DNA of 64,000 bases from assembly GCF_003010955.1 (NCBI RefSeq), contig NZ_PGGO01000001.1, forward strand, positions 62,001-126,000, written 5' to 3'. A program made the translations under genes and the position numbers. This document shows positions 37,013 to 45,987 of this stretch, piece by piece; positions within the stretch are counted from its first letter, which is position 1, and every line of letters starts with the position of its first letter. This stretch comes from Phyllobacterium brassicacearum (GTDB taxonomy: Bacteria > Pseudomonadota > Alphaproteobacteria > Rhizobiales > Rhizobiaceae). The notes beneath the pieces are model-generated. The model made no database searches and had not been told where the DNA came from. It saw only the letters and a list, made by a program, of their open reading frames with translations.

Positions 37013-37321
37013 ATGTCAGCGATTGAATGGAAAAACCAGCGGGATGCGTTTCTCGCCACCAAGGACAACGAACGGAACCTTGCCAGGCAACGGGGAGCCC
37101 TGCAGATCCTTTGCGGCGTGGACCTCGATGCGATCTCAATGCAGGATGGGGAAAACAAGGCACATATGTGCAGGCGCCTCAAACGCCTGATCGAACGGGA
37201 ACGGCTCAAGGGCGTCAAGGGACACTGGAGCTATGATCTGAACCGCCATATCGGATTGAAACAGGCGCTGAACAGTCTGAAAGCTTCCGCGTCCAAAACA
37301 GGGCTGCCATCTGCCAAATAA
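37013..37321 (+). CDS. Conserved hypothetical cytoplasmic protein
   Basis: Protein of 102 residues, basic and mostly helical (AIEWKNQRDAFLATKDNERN; HMCRRLKRLIERERLKG; SYDLNRHIGLKQALNSLK). I recall similar proteins annotated only as cytoplasmic protein in related genomes. It is followed at once by a strong hairpin and converges on mucR. Confidence 0.6.
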   Translation: MSAIEWKNQRDAFLATKDNERNLARQRGALQILCGVDLDAISMQDGENKAHMCRRLKRLIERERLKGVKGHWSYDLNRHIGLKQALNSLKASASKTGLPSAK

Positions 37322-37322
37322 A

Positions 37323-37344
37323 AACGGCGCCTTCCGGCGCCGTT
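37323..37344. terminator. Bidirectional terminator between hypothetical gene and mucR
   Basis: Hairpin AACGGCGCC-TTCC-GGCGCCGTT, flanked by A on the left and T on the right, 2 bp after the plus-strand stop and 24 bp after the mucR stop on the minus strand. It can serve both. Confidence 0.85.
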
Positions 37345-37367
37345 CTTACTAAATATCGTAGGGCTAA

Positions 37368-37805
37368 TTATGCGGCCTTCTTGCGCTTGCGGCCAAGGCC
37401 CATGTTCTTTGCCAGGCGCGAACGGACAGCGGCATAATTCGGAGCAACCATCGGATAGCTCGGATCAAGATCCCACTTCTCACGATACTGTTCCGGTGTC
37501 AGGCTATAGTGTGTCATCAGATGGCGCTTCAATGACTTGAACTTCTTGCCGTCTTCAAGGCAGACAATATAGTCGTCCGCGACAGACTTCTTCGGATTGA
37601 TTGCCGGTTTCGGCTTTTCCTGAACTGCAACAACCGCTTCTGATGCACCGCCAACACGGCCAAGAGCAGCGTGGACATCGGCAATCAGTGTTGGCAAATC
37701 GCCAGCAGGCACCGAATTGTTGCTAACATAAGCAGCAACCAATTCAGCCGTGAGTTCAAGCAGAACGTCACTGGCAGTTGTGTTTGAATTCTCGAATGTG
37801 GTCAT
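37368..37805 (-). CDS. mucR: MucR/Ros zinc-finger transcriptional regulator
   Basis: DNA-binding protein of 145 residues. The Ros/MucR zinc finger is clear: [19 protein letters not shown], followed by [20 protein letters not shown] and [18 protein letters not shown]. The first zinc ligand is CxxDG rather than CxxC (IVCLEDG), as in MucR. It is a histone-like silencer that binds AT-rich promoters and controls exopolysaccharide, motility and cell-cycle genes in rhizobia and Brucella. The AT-rich upstream region fits MucR autoregulation. Confidence 0.96.
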   Translation of the reverse strand: MTTFENSNTTASDVLLELTAELVAAYVSNNSVPAGDLPTLIADVHAALGRVGGASEAVVAVQEKPKPAINPKKSVADDYIVCLEDGKKFKSLKRHLMTHYSLTPEQYREKWDLDPSYPMVAPNYAAVRSRLAKNMGLGRKRKKAA

Positions 37806-38200
37806 CTAAGTCCAATTCCTTCGTCTAATTTGAAATCCGGGCAGGGAGTGAAAAATCACCAATATAAAGTCGAAAACACGCGGGGTCCCCAACGCCTTTG
37901 ATATTACTCTATTGCGGAATAGAATGAATTTGTCAAATCAATACTTTGTTTACACAAGAAATGGTTTGAAAATCCACAACAACAGAGCTTATCAGTTAGC
38001 ACCCGGAGATAGACGCAAGAAAGTCGGAGCTCGGCTGCATCTACGATAACATGCAAATGCACACCTAAGCGCGAGCGGCATACCACTAAGACAAAAAATG
38101 GCAAAAATGAGGAACGAATCCGCGAACTACAAGCATTCTATAATAACAGATATTGCGGCAAGCAGTGTTCCTGCTTAAATCCCGGAAAGAGGACAGTGCA
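37806..38200. other. AT-rich region upstream of mucR and msrB
   Basis: 395 bp, AT-rich between about 37850 and 38160, with runs of T and A. It holds the promoters of mucR (minus) and msrB (plus). MucR proteins prefer AT-rich DNA with T-A steps, so autoregulatory sites are likely here, but I cannot mark them exactly. Confidence 0.5.
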
Positions 38201-38605
38201 ATGAACACAAAAACGTTCAGAATCGTAAAAACAGATGCAGAATGGCGTGAGCAGCTTACGCCGGAGCAATATCAGATCACCCGCAACCACGGGACGGAAC
38301 GGGCGTTCTCAAGCCCCAATTTCGACAGCAAGCTCCAGGGCCTCTACAAGTGCGTCTGTTGCGATCGCCCGCTCTACCGGTCTGAGACCGAATACGAGTC
38401 GGGTACCGGTTGGCCGAGCTTCTATGCCCCCATCGAACCAGACGCCGTCAACGCAGTGGTCGATCGCTCCTATGGCATGGTTCGCACGGAGATCAAATGT
38501 GCCGATTGCGACGCGCATTTGGGTCATGTTTTTCCGGATGGCCCTCCTCCGACCGGCCTACGCTATTGCATGAATGGAAACGCCTTGGTCTTTGATAGGG
38601 ATTGA
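38201..38605 (+). CDS. msrB: Peptide-methionine (R)-S-oxide reductase MsrB
   Basis: Protein of 134 residues from the ATG at 38201 with AGAGGA upstream. It has two zinc-binding CxxC pairs ([15 protein letters not shown]), the signature [21 protein letters not shown] and the catalytic Cys in [10 protein letters not shown]. It reduces R-methionine sulfoxide in proteins, using thioredoxin. There is no msrA next to it. Confidence 0.95.
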   Translation: MNTKTFRIVKTDAEWREQLTPEQYQITRNHGTERAFSSPNFDSKLQGLYKCVCCDRPLYRSETEYESGTGWPSFYAPIEPDAVNAVVDRSYGMVRTEIKCADCDAHLGHVFPDGPPPTGLRYCMNGNALVFDRD

Positions 38606-38685
38606 CGCGAGGATAACTTTCCCTACACGTCTTTTTGAACACATCACATTGCTTGCCAGGCCGCCAGTTCGTGTCGGTCGGCTCA

Positions 38686-38826
38686 TAGCCTGTTTGGAAA
38701 ATCGCTGTGGTGAGGCATATGGCGTGGTTTTAGAGAACCGGAGCACAGCGTACTTAAGGTACGTAAGCACCGAAGCGCAGAAAGTCGCGTCAGATGACCG
38801 CCGCAGTAGAGTTTCCACACAGGCTC
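38686..38826 (+). repeat. Quasi-palindromic intergenic repeat, class A copy 2
   Basis: About 141 bp, AGCCTGTTTGGAAA ... TTTCCACACAGGCT ends with the shared core. It lies 80 bp after msrB and 22 bp before the peptidase start. The open frame of the peptidase runs back into it, but the repeat part is not coding. Confidence 0.88.
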
Positions 38827-38847
38827 CCAATCATTGAAAGTCTTTCC

Positions 38848-40956
38848 ATGACCAGCACGCAGCGTTTTATGAGCAGCATTTCCACCCCGCAATCGGAGAA
38901 AAGACCGGTTTCCGATACGCGTCATGGCATAACCCGCATCGATAACTATGCCTGGATGCGTGCGGAAAACTGGCAGGATGTCTTCAGGGATCCGTCCACA
39001 CTTGATCCGGCAATTCGTGCGCATCTCGATCATGAAAACAGCTATCAGGCCGCCTTGATGGCCGACACCAAGGAACTCCAGGGCAAGCTCTTCGATGAAA
39101 TGAAGGGACGCATCAAGGAAGATGATTCCTCTGTCCCCTCAAAGGATGGTCCCTATGCGTACGGCACATCCTACAAGACCGGCGGCCAGCAGCCGCGGTT
39201 TTTCCGGACACCACGCGATGGCGGGCCGGAAACGATGCTCCTTGACGGCGATTTCGAGGGAGAAGGCAAGGCCTATTTCCGCCTCGCCTCGGCCGATCAC
39301 TCCCCCGATCACAACAAGATGATCTGGGGATTCGATGACAAGGGGTCGGAGTTCTTCACGCTCAGGGTCCGCGATCTTGGAACGTTGCAGGATGCGGCTG
39401 ACACAGTCAGCGATACGACCGGCGGCGGTGTATGGAACGCCCAGTCGAACGGCTTCTACTACACGCGGGTCGATGCCAACCACCGGCCGTCGCGGCTGTT
39501 CTACCACCAGCTTGGCGAGCCCGAGAGCGAGGACCGGCTGATCCACGAGGAAAAGGATCCGGGCTTCTTCCTCGGCGTTGGCGGCAGTACGTTGAACGAC
39601 TTCATCTTCGTTGACATGCACGACCACGAAACCTCGGAAATCTGGCTCCTTCCTGCCAATGACGCGCCCGCAGAGCCCAAGCTCGTGGCCGAACGGCAGA
39701 CGGGTGTTGAATATAGCCTGACGGAAGGCGGGGATGTCTTCTACATCCTGACCAATGCCGACGGCGCCAAGGATTTCAAGATCATGAGCGCGCCGGTAAC
39801 CGCGCCGGGACCAGCCAACTGGACCGAAGTCGTCGCCCACAAATCCGGGCGGCTGCTGCTCGGACATTCCGCCTATACCAACCACCTCGTGTGGCTCGAA
39901 CGCGAAAATGGCCTGCCACGTATCGTTATTCGCGACCGGACGTCCAGCGAGGAACATTCCATCGCCTTCGACGAGGAGGCCTATGCGCTCGGTCTGCAGG
40001 GCTGCGCAGAATATGACACGGAAGTCATCCGCTTCTCCTATTCCTCGATGACCACCCCGTCGCAACTCTACGACTACAATATGCGCACGCGTGAGCGGAC
40101 ATTGTTGAAGACGCAGGAGGTCCCGTCCGGCCACAACCCCGACGACTATGTGACGCGCCGCCTGCTCGCTCCTGCACCGGATGGCGAAATTGTTCCCATT
40201 TCAATCCTCTACCACCGTGACACGAAGATCGACGGTACTGCGCCATGCCTGCTTTATGGCTATGGGTCTTATGGCATCACCATCCCGGCGAGTTTCAACA
40301 CCAATTGCCTGTCATTGGCCGATCGCGGCTTCATCTATGCCATCGCCCATATCCGCGGCGGCAAGGACAAGGGCTATGACTGGTACGAGAACGGCAAGCG
40401 CCTGAAGAAGATGAACACGTTTACCGACTTCATCGCCGCCTCCCGCCATCTCGCTGAACAAGGGTTCACCAGCCATGACCGCATCGTTGCGCAGGGCGGC
40501 TCCGCCGGCGGCATGCTCATGGGCGCCATCGCCAATATGGCGCCGGGTAATTTCGGCGGCATCATCGCGGAAGTGCCGTTCGTTGATGTCATCAGTACGA
40601 TGCTTGACGACACCTTGCCCCTCACCCCGCCGGAGTGGACAGAATGGGGTAATCCGATTACCTCGGCAACCGACTATGCGACCATGTCTTCCTATTCGCC
40701 CTACGACAATGTCGCTGCACAGGACTATCCGCCGATCCTGGCGGTTGCAGGCCTTACCGACCCGCGTGTCACCTATTGGGAACCAGCGAAGTGGGTAGCG
40801 AAGCTGCGCGAGATCAAGACGGACGACAATCCGGTGCTGTTCCGTATCAATATGGACGCAGGTCACGCCGGCGCATCCGGCCGTTTCTCGAGGCTCGAGG
40901 AAGTCGCCTATGTCTATGCTTATGCGCTGAAGCTCACCGGAAAAACGCAAATGTGA
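38848..40956 (+). CDS. S9A-family oligopeptidase (oligopeptidase B type)
   Basis: Serine peptidase of 702 residues from ATG 38848. N-terminal part: the seven-bladed propeller that limits substrate size (DTRHGITRIDNYAWMRAENW at the start). C-terminal alpha/beta-hydrolase domain: LLYGYGSYGI, ISAAARHL-like region, nucleophile in IVAQGGSAGGMLMGA, Asp in GLTDPRVTYWEP and His in MDAGHAGASGR. It cleaves short peptides, after basic residues in the oligopeptidase B group, probably in the cytosol because no signal peptide is seen. Confidence 0.93.
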   Translation: MTSTQRFMSSISTPQSEKRPVSDTRHGITRIDNYAWMRAENWQDVFRDPSTLDPAIRAHLDHENSYQAALMADTKELQGKLFDEMKGRIKEDDSSVPSKDGPYAYGTSYKTGGQQPRFFRTPRDGGPETMLLDGDFEGEGKAYFRLASADHSPDHNKMIWGFDDKGSEFFTLRVRDLGTLQDAADTVSDTTGGGVWNAQSNGFYYTRVDANHRPSRLFYHQLGEPESEDRLIHEEKDPGFFLGVGGSTLNDFIFVDMHDHETSEIWLLPANDAPAEPKLVAERQTGVEYSLTEGGDVFYILTNADGAKDFKIMSAPVTAPGPANWTEVVAHKSGRLLLGHSAYTNHLVWLERENGLPRIVIRDRTSSEEHSIAFDEEAYALGLQGCAEYDTEVIRFSYSSMTTPSQLYDYNMRTRERTLLKTQEVPSGHNPDDYVTRRLLAPAPDGEIVPISILYHRDTKIDGTAPCLLYGYGSYGITIPASFNTNCLSLADRGFIYAIAHIRGGKDKGYDWYENGKRLKKMNTFTDFIAASRHLAEQGFTSHDRIVAQGGSAGGMLMGAIANMAPGNFGGIIAEVPFVDVISTMLDDTLPLTPPEWTEWGNPITSATDYATMSSYSPYDNVAAQDYPPILAVAGLTDPRVTYWEPAKWVAKLREIKTDDNPVLFRINMDAGHAGASGRFSRLEEVAYVYAYALKLTGKTQM

Positions 40957-41058
40957 TCGGCCCGGGCGGAAACTTGAAGCCTTTCCGCTCCGTAGCTACG
41001 CCCGATCACTGGAATTCAGACGCAATTTCGCGGCAATTTCGGTATGATCGGCCCCTAA

Positions 41059-41200
41059 GAGCCCGTCTCGAAACTCGCGGCGGCGAGGCATATGGCGTGG
41101 TTTTCGAGAACCGGAGCAGAGCGTATTTAAAGTACGAGAGCACCGGAAGCGCAGAAAATCGCGTCAGACGGCCGCCGTAGCAGAGTTTCCAAACGGGCTC
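41059..41200 (+). repeat. Quasi-palindromic intergenic repeat, class A copy 3
   Basis: 142 bp, with near-perfect outer arms GAGCCCGT ... AAACGGGCTC and the core with inner hairpin GTATTT-AAAGTAC. It lies between the peptidase gene and the small secreted protein at 41221. Confidence 0.9.
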
Positions 41201-41220
41201 AGGATTTCGGAGAATTTGAG

Positions 41221-41559
41221 ATGAAAAGCAGCACACTTGTCCTGATGCTCGGTCTTGGTTTCCTGGCCCAACCTGTCCTCACCCTTGTGGATGCCGGCGA
41301 GGTCCAGGCCGCTGTTCGCAAGAATGTCAGCGAATATGCCGGCCAGCGCTGCAACCCGCCGCCACGCGGCAGCGGAGTGATCATCGGGCGTTTCCAGGGT
41401 TATATGGACTCCCCGATCATTTCCAACGGCGATTCGCGCTGGCCCGTCTCGGCCTACCGCTGCTTCCGTTCCTTCGACGAATGCCGGGGCTGGCTCTACA
41501 CGATGCAGAGCAAATACATCGCCTCGACATCCAATACGATCGCCTGCGAACGGCGCTGA
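41221..41559 (+). CDS. Small secreted cysteine-containing protein
   Basis: Protein of 112 residues with a signal peptide (STLVLMLGLGFLAQPVLTLV, cut probably after DAGEVQA) and a mature domain with four cysteines (GQRCNPPP, YRCFRSF, DECRGW, IACERR), probably two disulfides in the periplasm. Family unknown. GGAGAATTTGAG precedes the ATG. Confidence 0.7.
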   Translation: MKSSTLVLMLGLGFLAQPVLTLVDAGEVQAAVRKNVSEYAGQRCNPPPRGSGVIIGRFQGYMDSPIISNGDSRWPVSAYRCFRSFDECRGWLYTMQSKYIASTSNTIACERR

Positions 41560-41617
41560 GTTATGGCATGTTCATTGTGCGTGGTTCGACAAGCTGCCAA
41601 CCCTCTGCCTGCTTGAA

Positions 41618-41643
41618 GAGCCTGTTTGGAAAGTCGCTGCGGT
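41618..41643 (+). repeat. Left half-end of class A repeat
   Basis: 26 bp identical in pattern to the left end of class A (GAGCCTGTTTGGAAAGTCGC, then TGCGGT). The element stops exactly where the stop codon of the binding-protein gene (minus strand) begins; the rest of the repeat is missing. Confidence 0.75.
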
Positions 41644-42612
41644 CTAAGCGGGCCGGCCGTTCCAGACGATCTGGCTGACATCGAGTTTCTTCGGCAGGAT
41701 CTTCAGGTCGAAGAACTCGTCTGCAAGCGCCTGCTGATAGGCCACCGCTTCAGGCGATACCGCCGCTACACGGCCGAGATCAGCGCCCTTGCGTGTCAGG
41801 ACAACTCTCTGAATGTCTTCCGGCACGCCGGTGATCTTTGACAGGGTCCTGATCGTCTCGTCGAGATTATCCTGCGCTCCTTTGCCCACGATTGCCAATT
41901 CGTCGAGAACCCCGGCCAGCACATCGCCATGCGCCGCCGTGAAATCGCCATTGCTGAGGAAATACGACCAGGAATCGACGATCCCTTCGGCCGTCGCCAG
42001 CACCCGCGTTTCCGGCCGCTTTTCAGCCACGGCGAAGAAGGGATCCCAGATTGCCCAGGCATCGATCTGCCCGGCCGTGAAGGCCGCGGCCGCATCGGAC
42101 GGCGAAAGGTCGGACGCGTTGACGTCCGTGATGGCGAGACCAGCCGAGCGCAACGCCTTGACTGTGAAATTATGGGCGCTCGATCCGCGCTTGAAGGCGA
42201 CGCGCTTGCCCTTGAGATCAGCAATCGACTGGATGGGTGAATCCTTGCGGACCAGGATCGCCGATCCGGCCGGTGATCCTCTGTAGGTTCCTGCATAGAC
42301 AAGGTTTCCGCCCGCGGCCTGCGCGAAAAGCGGCGGCACGTCGCCCGTCGGTCCAAAATCGATGGCGCCTGCTCCAAGCGCTTCGAGGAGCGGCGGCCCG
42401 GAGGAGAATTCCGCCCAGCTTACCTCGACACCACGCTCCTTGAAGCGTCGCTCCAGTGCTCCTTGCCCCTTTGCCAGAGCCAGCACTCCGTTCTTCTGCC
42501 AGCCGATACGCAATGTCTTCAACGGCTCCGAAGCCGCGCGAGCGGAGAATGGCAAGGCTGCAGCGGTGGCGGCGCCACCCAAAAGTGCGAGTGTTTGTCT
42601 GCGGTTGAACAT
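41644..42612 (-). CDS. Sulfonate-type ABC transporter substrate-binding protein
   Basis: Periplasmic binding protein of 322 residues from ATG 42612 (AAAGGGATGC upstream). Tat-like signal (FNRRQTLALLGGAATAAALP), then the SsuA/NMT1-like fold: LKTLRIGWQKNGVLALAKGQ, GPPLLEALGAGAIDFGPTGD, VRKDSPIQSIADLKGKRVAF, SSAHNFTVKALR, AFTAGQIDAWAIWDPFF. SsuA-like proteins bind alkanesulfonates. No permease or ATPase gene is adjacent, so it must work with a transporter encoded elsewhere or be an orphan. Confidence 0.85.
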   Translation of the reverse strand: MFNRRQTLALLGGAATAAALPFSARAASEPLKTLRIGWQKNGVLALAKGQGALERRFKERGVEVSWAEFSSGPPLLEALGAGAIDFGPTGDVPPLFAQAAGGNLVYAGTYRGSPAGSAILVRKDSPIQSIADLKGKRVAFKRGSSAHNFTVKALRSAGLAITDVNASDLSPSDAAAAFTAGQIDAWAIWDPFFAVAEKRPETRVLATAEGIVDSWSYFLSNGDFTAAHGDVLAGVLDELAIVGKGAQDNLDETIRTLSKITGVPEDIQRVVLTRKGADLGRVAAVSPEAVAYQQALADEFFDLKILPKKLDVSQIVWNGRPA

Positions 42613-42762
42613 TGGAGCATCCCTTTCCATGGCCTTGGCGCCGCCCACGCTGGCGCCTTGCCTGAAAGCATGGCGCAAACGGCCGGTTCCATCGACGTTG
42701 GAATTATCGAACAATGGCAGATGCGGGGAAAATCATGCCCGGTGCACATGGCCGCGGTGAAA

Positions 42763-43689
42763 TCACTTCGCGGCGGGATACCCATTCGGATGCGCCGGCA
42801 CAGCCTTGAGATACGCGGAAATAGCGTCGCGATCTGCCGCGTCGAGATGTGCCGTGTTGAGCACCACATCGGCCATCGAAGAGCCGAGTGAGTCGAAATC
42901 CGGTGTAAAGCCGCTTTCCAGCGCATAGGCAATGTCTTGGGCGGACCAGCTATCGATACCGCCTTCGCCGCCGGTAATATTCGGGACGACGCCCTTGCCT
43001 TCCGCCGCCGTCGCGCCCGCCAGCCATTGTGCCTTGTCCATGCCGCCAATGGCATTGCGCGGTGTGTGGCATTCGCCGCAATGGCCGGGTCCTTCGACGA
43101 GATATTGCCCGCGCCTGACCGCATCGCTCGCATTGGCAATCGTCAGAACTGGCTCCGGGAAGAGGTAGAGCCGTTTCCACAGGCCAAGCCCGCGCCGGAC
43201 ATTGAACGGGAAGCTCAGCTTGTGCGGCCCGGCTACATTCTCGGAAGGCGGCAATGTCTTCAGGTAGGCATAAAGGTCAGCGATATCCTGCACCTGCATG
43301 CGGGCGTATGAGGTGTAGGGAAATGCCGGATAGTAGTGCCTGCCACCTGGAGAGACCCCCTCCATCATGGCGTTGGCGAGGTTTTCGAAGGACCAGTCGC
43401 CAATACCCTGCTTTGACGGGGAAATATTGGGCGCCACGAATGTGCCGAACGGCGTAACGAGATTGCGGCCGCCAGCGAGCACAAGCCTTGCTTCGCCCTT
43501 GGCGCCGGGCGCGGCGTGGCAGGAAGCGCAACCGCCCTGCCAGAAGATGCTCATTCCGCGCTGCGGATCACCCGGAGCTGTCGCCGCTAGCCGCGCCGGA
43601 TCGAGATGGGATGGAGTCGTGAGGAACCAGAAGCCGGTGCCGCCAACAAGCGCCAGCAGGAGGACGAGCAGTCCAAACTTGCGCATCAT
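42763..43689 (-). CDS. Diheme cytochrome c, membrane-anchored
   Basis: Protein of 308 residues from ATG 43689 (a GTG lies 9 bp upstream). An N-terminal anchor (FGLLVLLLALVGGTGFWFL) is followed by two cytochrome c domains with CASCH (about residue 55) and CGECH (about 205), each with later Met candidates (NAMMEGVSPGG; SMADVVL). It resembles the cytochrome subunit of membrane alcohol/aldehyde dehydrogenases. No dehydrogenase gene is next to it. Maturation would depend on the cyc operon at 11-15 kb. Confidence 0.88.
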   Translation of the reverse strand: MMRKFGLLVLLLALVGGTGFWFLTTPSHLDPARLAATAPGDPQRGMSIFWQGGCASCHAAPGAKGEARLVLAGGRNLVTPFGTFVAPNISPSKQGIGDWSFENLANAMMEGVSPGGRHYYPAFPYTSYARMQVQDIADLYAYLKTLPPSENVAGPHKLSFPFNVRRGLGLWKRLYLFPEPVLTIANASDAVRRGQYLVEGPGHCGECHTPRNAIGGMDKAQWLAGATAAEGKGVVPNITGGEGGIDSWSAQDIAYALESGFTPDFDSLGSSMADVVLNTAHLDAADRDAISAYLKAVPAHPNGYPAAK

Positions 43690-43712
43690 TCGAGGCACCC
43701 AGAGTTTTTCAG

Positions 43713-43736
43713 AGTTCGTTCGGGAAGTCGCTGCGG
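43713..43736 (+). repeat. Truncated left end of class A repeat
   Basis: 24 bp resembling the left arm (GTTCGTTCGGGAAGTCGCTG, then CGG). It stops one base before the stop codon of the cytochrome c' gene on the minus strand. Short, so chance cannot be fully excluded, but it repeats the placement seen at 41618. Confidence 0.55.
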
Positions 43737-43737
43737 G

Positions 43738-44190
43738 TCAATCCTTCTTGATACGGAAAGCCTTATGGCAGGCTGCGCAATTCTCGGTCACCTGATTGAA
43801 GGCGACCTTGAAGCTTTCGAGGTCCTTCGGCTCTGCAGCGGCAACCTCTGCGGCGTCCTTCTTGTATTTGGCCAGCGCAGCGACAAAGCCGGCATTGTCT
43901 TCCCAGATCTTTGGCGACGCGGTTGTTTCGGCACCCTTGTCCGAGCCAGCCGGAAACAGCTTCGCCGCATCGATCATCTGGGCGTCCTCATTGAGGTGCT
44001 TGAGCGCTGCAATGACTGCTGCCGCATCGAATGGCTTTTCGCCCTTGATGATGGGTGTGATGCTGCCCACGGTCTTGCCCTGATCCTTCATGATTGCCTG
44101 GCGGTCTTTGATCGGGTCGGCATTGGCGGATACCGACAACAAAGCGATGGCGAGCAAGGGTGCTGCCGCAAAGGAAATCAGTCTGTGCAT
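43738..44190 (-). CDS. Cytochrome c' / c-556 family protein
   Basis: Exported protein of 150 residues from ATG 44190 (GGGAGACACTCC upstream). Signal peptide (ISFAAAPLLAIALLSVSANA), four-helix-bundle body (DRQAIMKDQGKTVGSITPII) and the haem motif CAACHKAFRIKKD at the extreme C-terminus, the standard class II cytochrome c layout. It transcribes in the same direction as the diheme cytochrome 49 bp downstream; they may form an operon. Confidence 0.92.
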   Translation of the reverse strand: MHRLISFAAAPLLAIALLSVSANADPIKDRQAIMKDQGKTVGSITPIIKGEKPFDAAAVIAALKHLNEDAQMIDAAKLFPAGSDKGAETTASPKIWEDNAGFVAALAKYKKDAAEVAAAEPKDLESFKVAFNQVTENCAACHKAFRIKKD

Positions 44191-44329
44191 GGAGTGTCTC
44201 CCAACTCTTGTGGCTAAAGATAGTTTGGCTTCAAGGGTTTCCGGTTCGCACTCTAGATTAAAGATCGGGAAAAGCACCCGGACGGCATGATCACATTTTC
44301 GTATGTTCGCCGTGTTCAAAATAGAAAAA

Positions 44330-44348
44330 CCCCGGCCTTTGGCCGGGG
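44330..44348 (-). terminator. Terminator of the RWD/RYY-rich protein gene
   Basis: Hairpin CCCCGGCC-TTT-GGCCGGGG, on the minus strand followed by TTTTTCTATTTTG. It lies 12 bp after the stop of the gene at 44360. Confidence 0.92.
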
Positions 44349-44359
44349 TCCGTCATACA

Positions 44360-44740
44360 TCAAAAGTCAAATATCACGCTGACACCGCTCCGACGATAGT
44401 ATGGGTTCCCGTAGTACCCGTCGTAACTGCGATAGTAGCGGGGGCGATCATAACGGCGATAGTAGCGGCGATCCCATCTCCGGTCCCACCTGCGATTATA
44501 GTACCTGCGGTCCCATCCATAGTGCCGGCCGCGGTCCCAGCGATTATGCCGGCGATAGTAGCGGCGATCCCACCTGCGGTCCCAGCGGTCGCGGTGCCGC
44601 ACCTTTTCGATGTTTGGATTGTTGGTGGCCGCTTCAACCGGCTTCTGGAAGGTCATCGGTGCTGCATTTGCCACTTCGACCGATCCAAGGGTGCCAATTG
44701 AAATGAAAACGGCGCATATGGCTGAAATCAACTTTCTCAT
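44360..44740 (-). CDS. Secreted Arg/Tyr/Trp-rich repeat protein
   Basis: Protein of 126 residues from ATG 44740, directly after GGAGGAACA. Signal peptide (LISAICAVFISIGTLGSVEVANA), then a mature part that is almost wholly tandem RWDRRWDRRYYRR-type repeats, ending in GVSVIFDF. The DNA shows matching imperfect tandem units of 18-24 bp between about 44440 and 44600. It resembles small basic secreted proteins of Brucella and rhizobia with unknown role. It has its own terminator. Confidence 0.8.
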   Translation of the reverse strand: MRKLISAICAVFISIGTLGSVEVANAAPMTFQKPVEAATNNPNIEKVRHRDRWDRRWDRRYYRRHNRWDRGRHYGWDRRYYNRRWDRRWDRRYYRRYDRPRYYRSYDGYYGNPYYRRSGVSVIFDF

Positions 44741-44904
44741 TGTTCCTCCAGTGAATGCCCGCTTGGGAAGGGCCTTCAACACGTTAACGTCCCTAGATCT
44801 TTAGACTTAAGTCTAACGCCATGAACGAGAGATGAACAATCACTATTTCGGACCAAAGGATGCACGCCCGCCGATCACTTATCGAATCAGTCAGCTGAGA
44901 TTCG

Positions 44905-45156
44905 TTATCTCAAAGCAAGCGGGGATGCCTGTTTCCGGGGCTTTGAAACGGTTGCATAGCCCGGGGAGGCATATTCGATAATGCGGACATTGCCATTAAG
45001 TTTGGTGTTGGGGCTCCGGGCCGGGGTCGCGCGAGCGGCACCATTTGCGGGCACAATTGTCAGCCCGACATTCAGTGTCTGGGCACCCGCCGCGGTGATC
45101 CCAAAAAATGTTGCAGTGAGGACGAAGAGACAAACGACGGAAGCAAATTTTCCCAT
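44905..45156 (-). CDS. Small secreted protein
   Basis: Protein of 83 residues from ATG 45156 (GGAG six bases upstream). Signal peptide VVCLFVLTATFFGITAAGAQ, mature part TLNVGLTIVPANGAARATPA and KLNGNVRIIEYASPGYAT, without cysteines. The start NVGLTIVP is like the secretin/usher-type small pilin or spore-coat U beginnings, but it is too short to assign. Unknown function. Confidence 0.55.
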   Translation of the reverse strand: MGKFASVVCLFVLTATFFGITAAGAQTLNVGLTIVPANGAARATPARSPNTKLNGNVRIIEYASPGYATVSKPRKQASPLALR

Positions 45157-45518
45157 AGCCACTCCAGTGAAATTCCAGCATTCAGCAAGAATTTCAATAT
45201 GTTAACGCCGATACGTTATACTAAAGTATTGTGATTTGCTAGGGCATCGGATCGAACATAGCCCTTGGCCAATAGGCGGCCACGGGCATTCATTGCCCTG
45301 CCACAGAGATGAACATGGTCTTCGCGCGTTGTCGAATCAAACTGCCTGTTATTGTTAATGCCGGCGGCGGTGGTTAAATAAAATTTGATATATATTTTAA
45401 TAAGTTAGCCAAATGCCATCGCGCCTGGGTGGCAAATGACCCGTCAAATTGGTCAGGCCCGCGCGGGGTAACGCGCGGGCCGTCGGACAGTCGTTTAGCG
45501 AAGGGGATTAGCCGTGCC
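45157..45518. other. Intergenic region with GC-rich hairpin
   Basis: 362 bp. The only structure I see is a perfect 9 bp stem, GGCCCGCGC at 45456-45464 with GCGCGGGCC at 45473-45481, 38 bp after the stop of the SRPBCC gene (minus strand). There is no clear T run, so it is at best a weak terminator. The part 45350-45410 is AT-rich. Confidence 0.5.
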
Positions 45519-45968
45519 TCAGGCCATTTCGCGCTTCAATTCGTTATCCAGATTGGCCAGCATCTCACTCCAGCCCGCATGGTGATTTTCGGGCACGTCA
45601 CCGCCATCGAGGAAGGCCGCCTGCTCCGTCATCACCAGATGGCAGCCCTTACCGGAGGGTTTGAATTCCACCGTCATCAATCCGCTGAAAATTCGCGTGC
45701 CGTCGCGGTCCATGGTTCCCGCTGAAATGATCCGCTCATCCTGCACGATATCCTGATAGGTCTCTCCGCCACGCGGGCCAAAACGGCTGACATCGCCGCC
45801 GCCAACGCGGAAATCGAAATGGTCATAGGCCATGAACCATGTCTCTCCCGGATTACCCCAGCGCAACAAAGCATCCTTGTCGGACCAGGCGGCAAAGACG
45901 CGGGCCGGCGAAGCGGCATAGGTACGCTCCACCACAATGGTTGCGTGCTGGACAGAACGTTCAGTCAT
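45519..45968 (-). CDS. SRPBCC (AHSA1-like) family protein
   Basis: Protein of 149 residues from ATG 45968, preceded by GGAGGAGATC. SRPBCC fold: VERTYAASPARVFAAWSDKD, FMAYDHFDFRVGGGDVSRFG, GTRIFSGLMTVEFKPSGKGC and EMLANLDNELKREMA. Such proteins are often encoded with an ArsR repressor; none is adjacent, but the upstream region carries a clear inverted repeat that could be the operator. Confidence 0.88.
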   Translation of the reverse strand: MTERSVQHATIVVERTYAASPARVFAAWSDKDALLRWGNPGETWFMAYDHFDFRVGGGDVSRFGPRGGETYQDIVQDERIISAGTMDRDGTRIFSGLMTVEFKPSGKGCHLVMTEQAAFLDGGDVPENHHAGWSEMLANLDNELKREMA

Positions 45969-45987
45969 GATCTCCTCCTGCATGATT

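Noticed and set aside
45456-45481. GC-rich hairpin as terminator of the SRPBCC gene
   Set aside because: The stem is perfect but no T run follows on either strand, so I did not list it as a terminator of its own.
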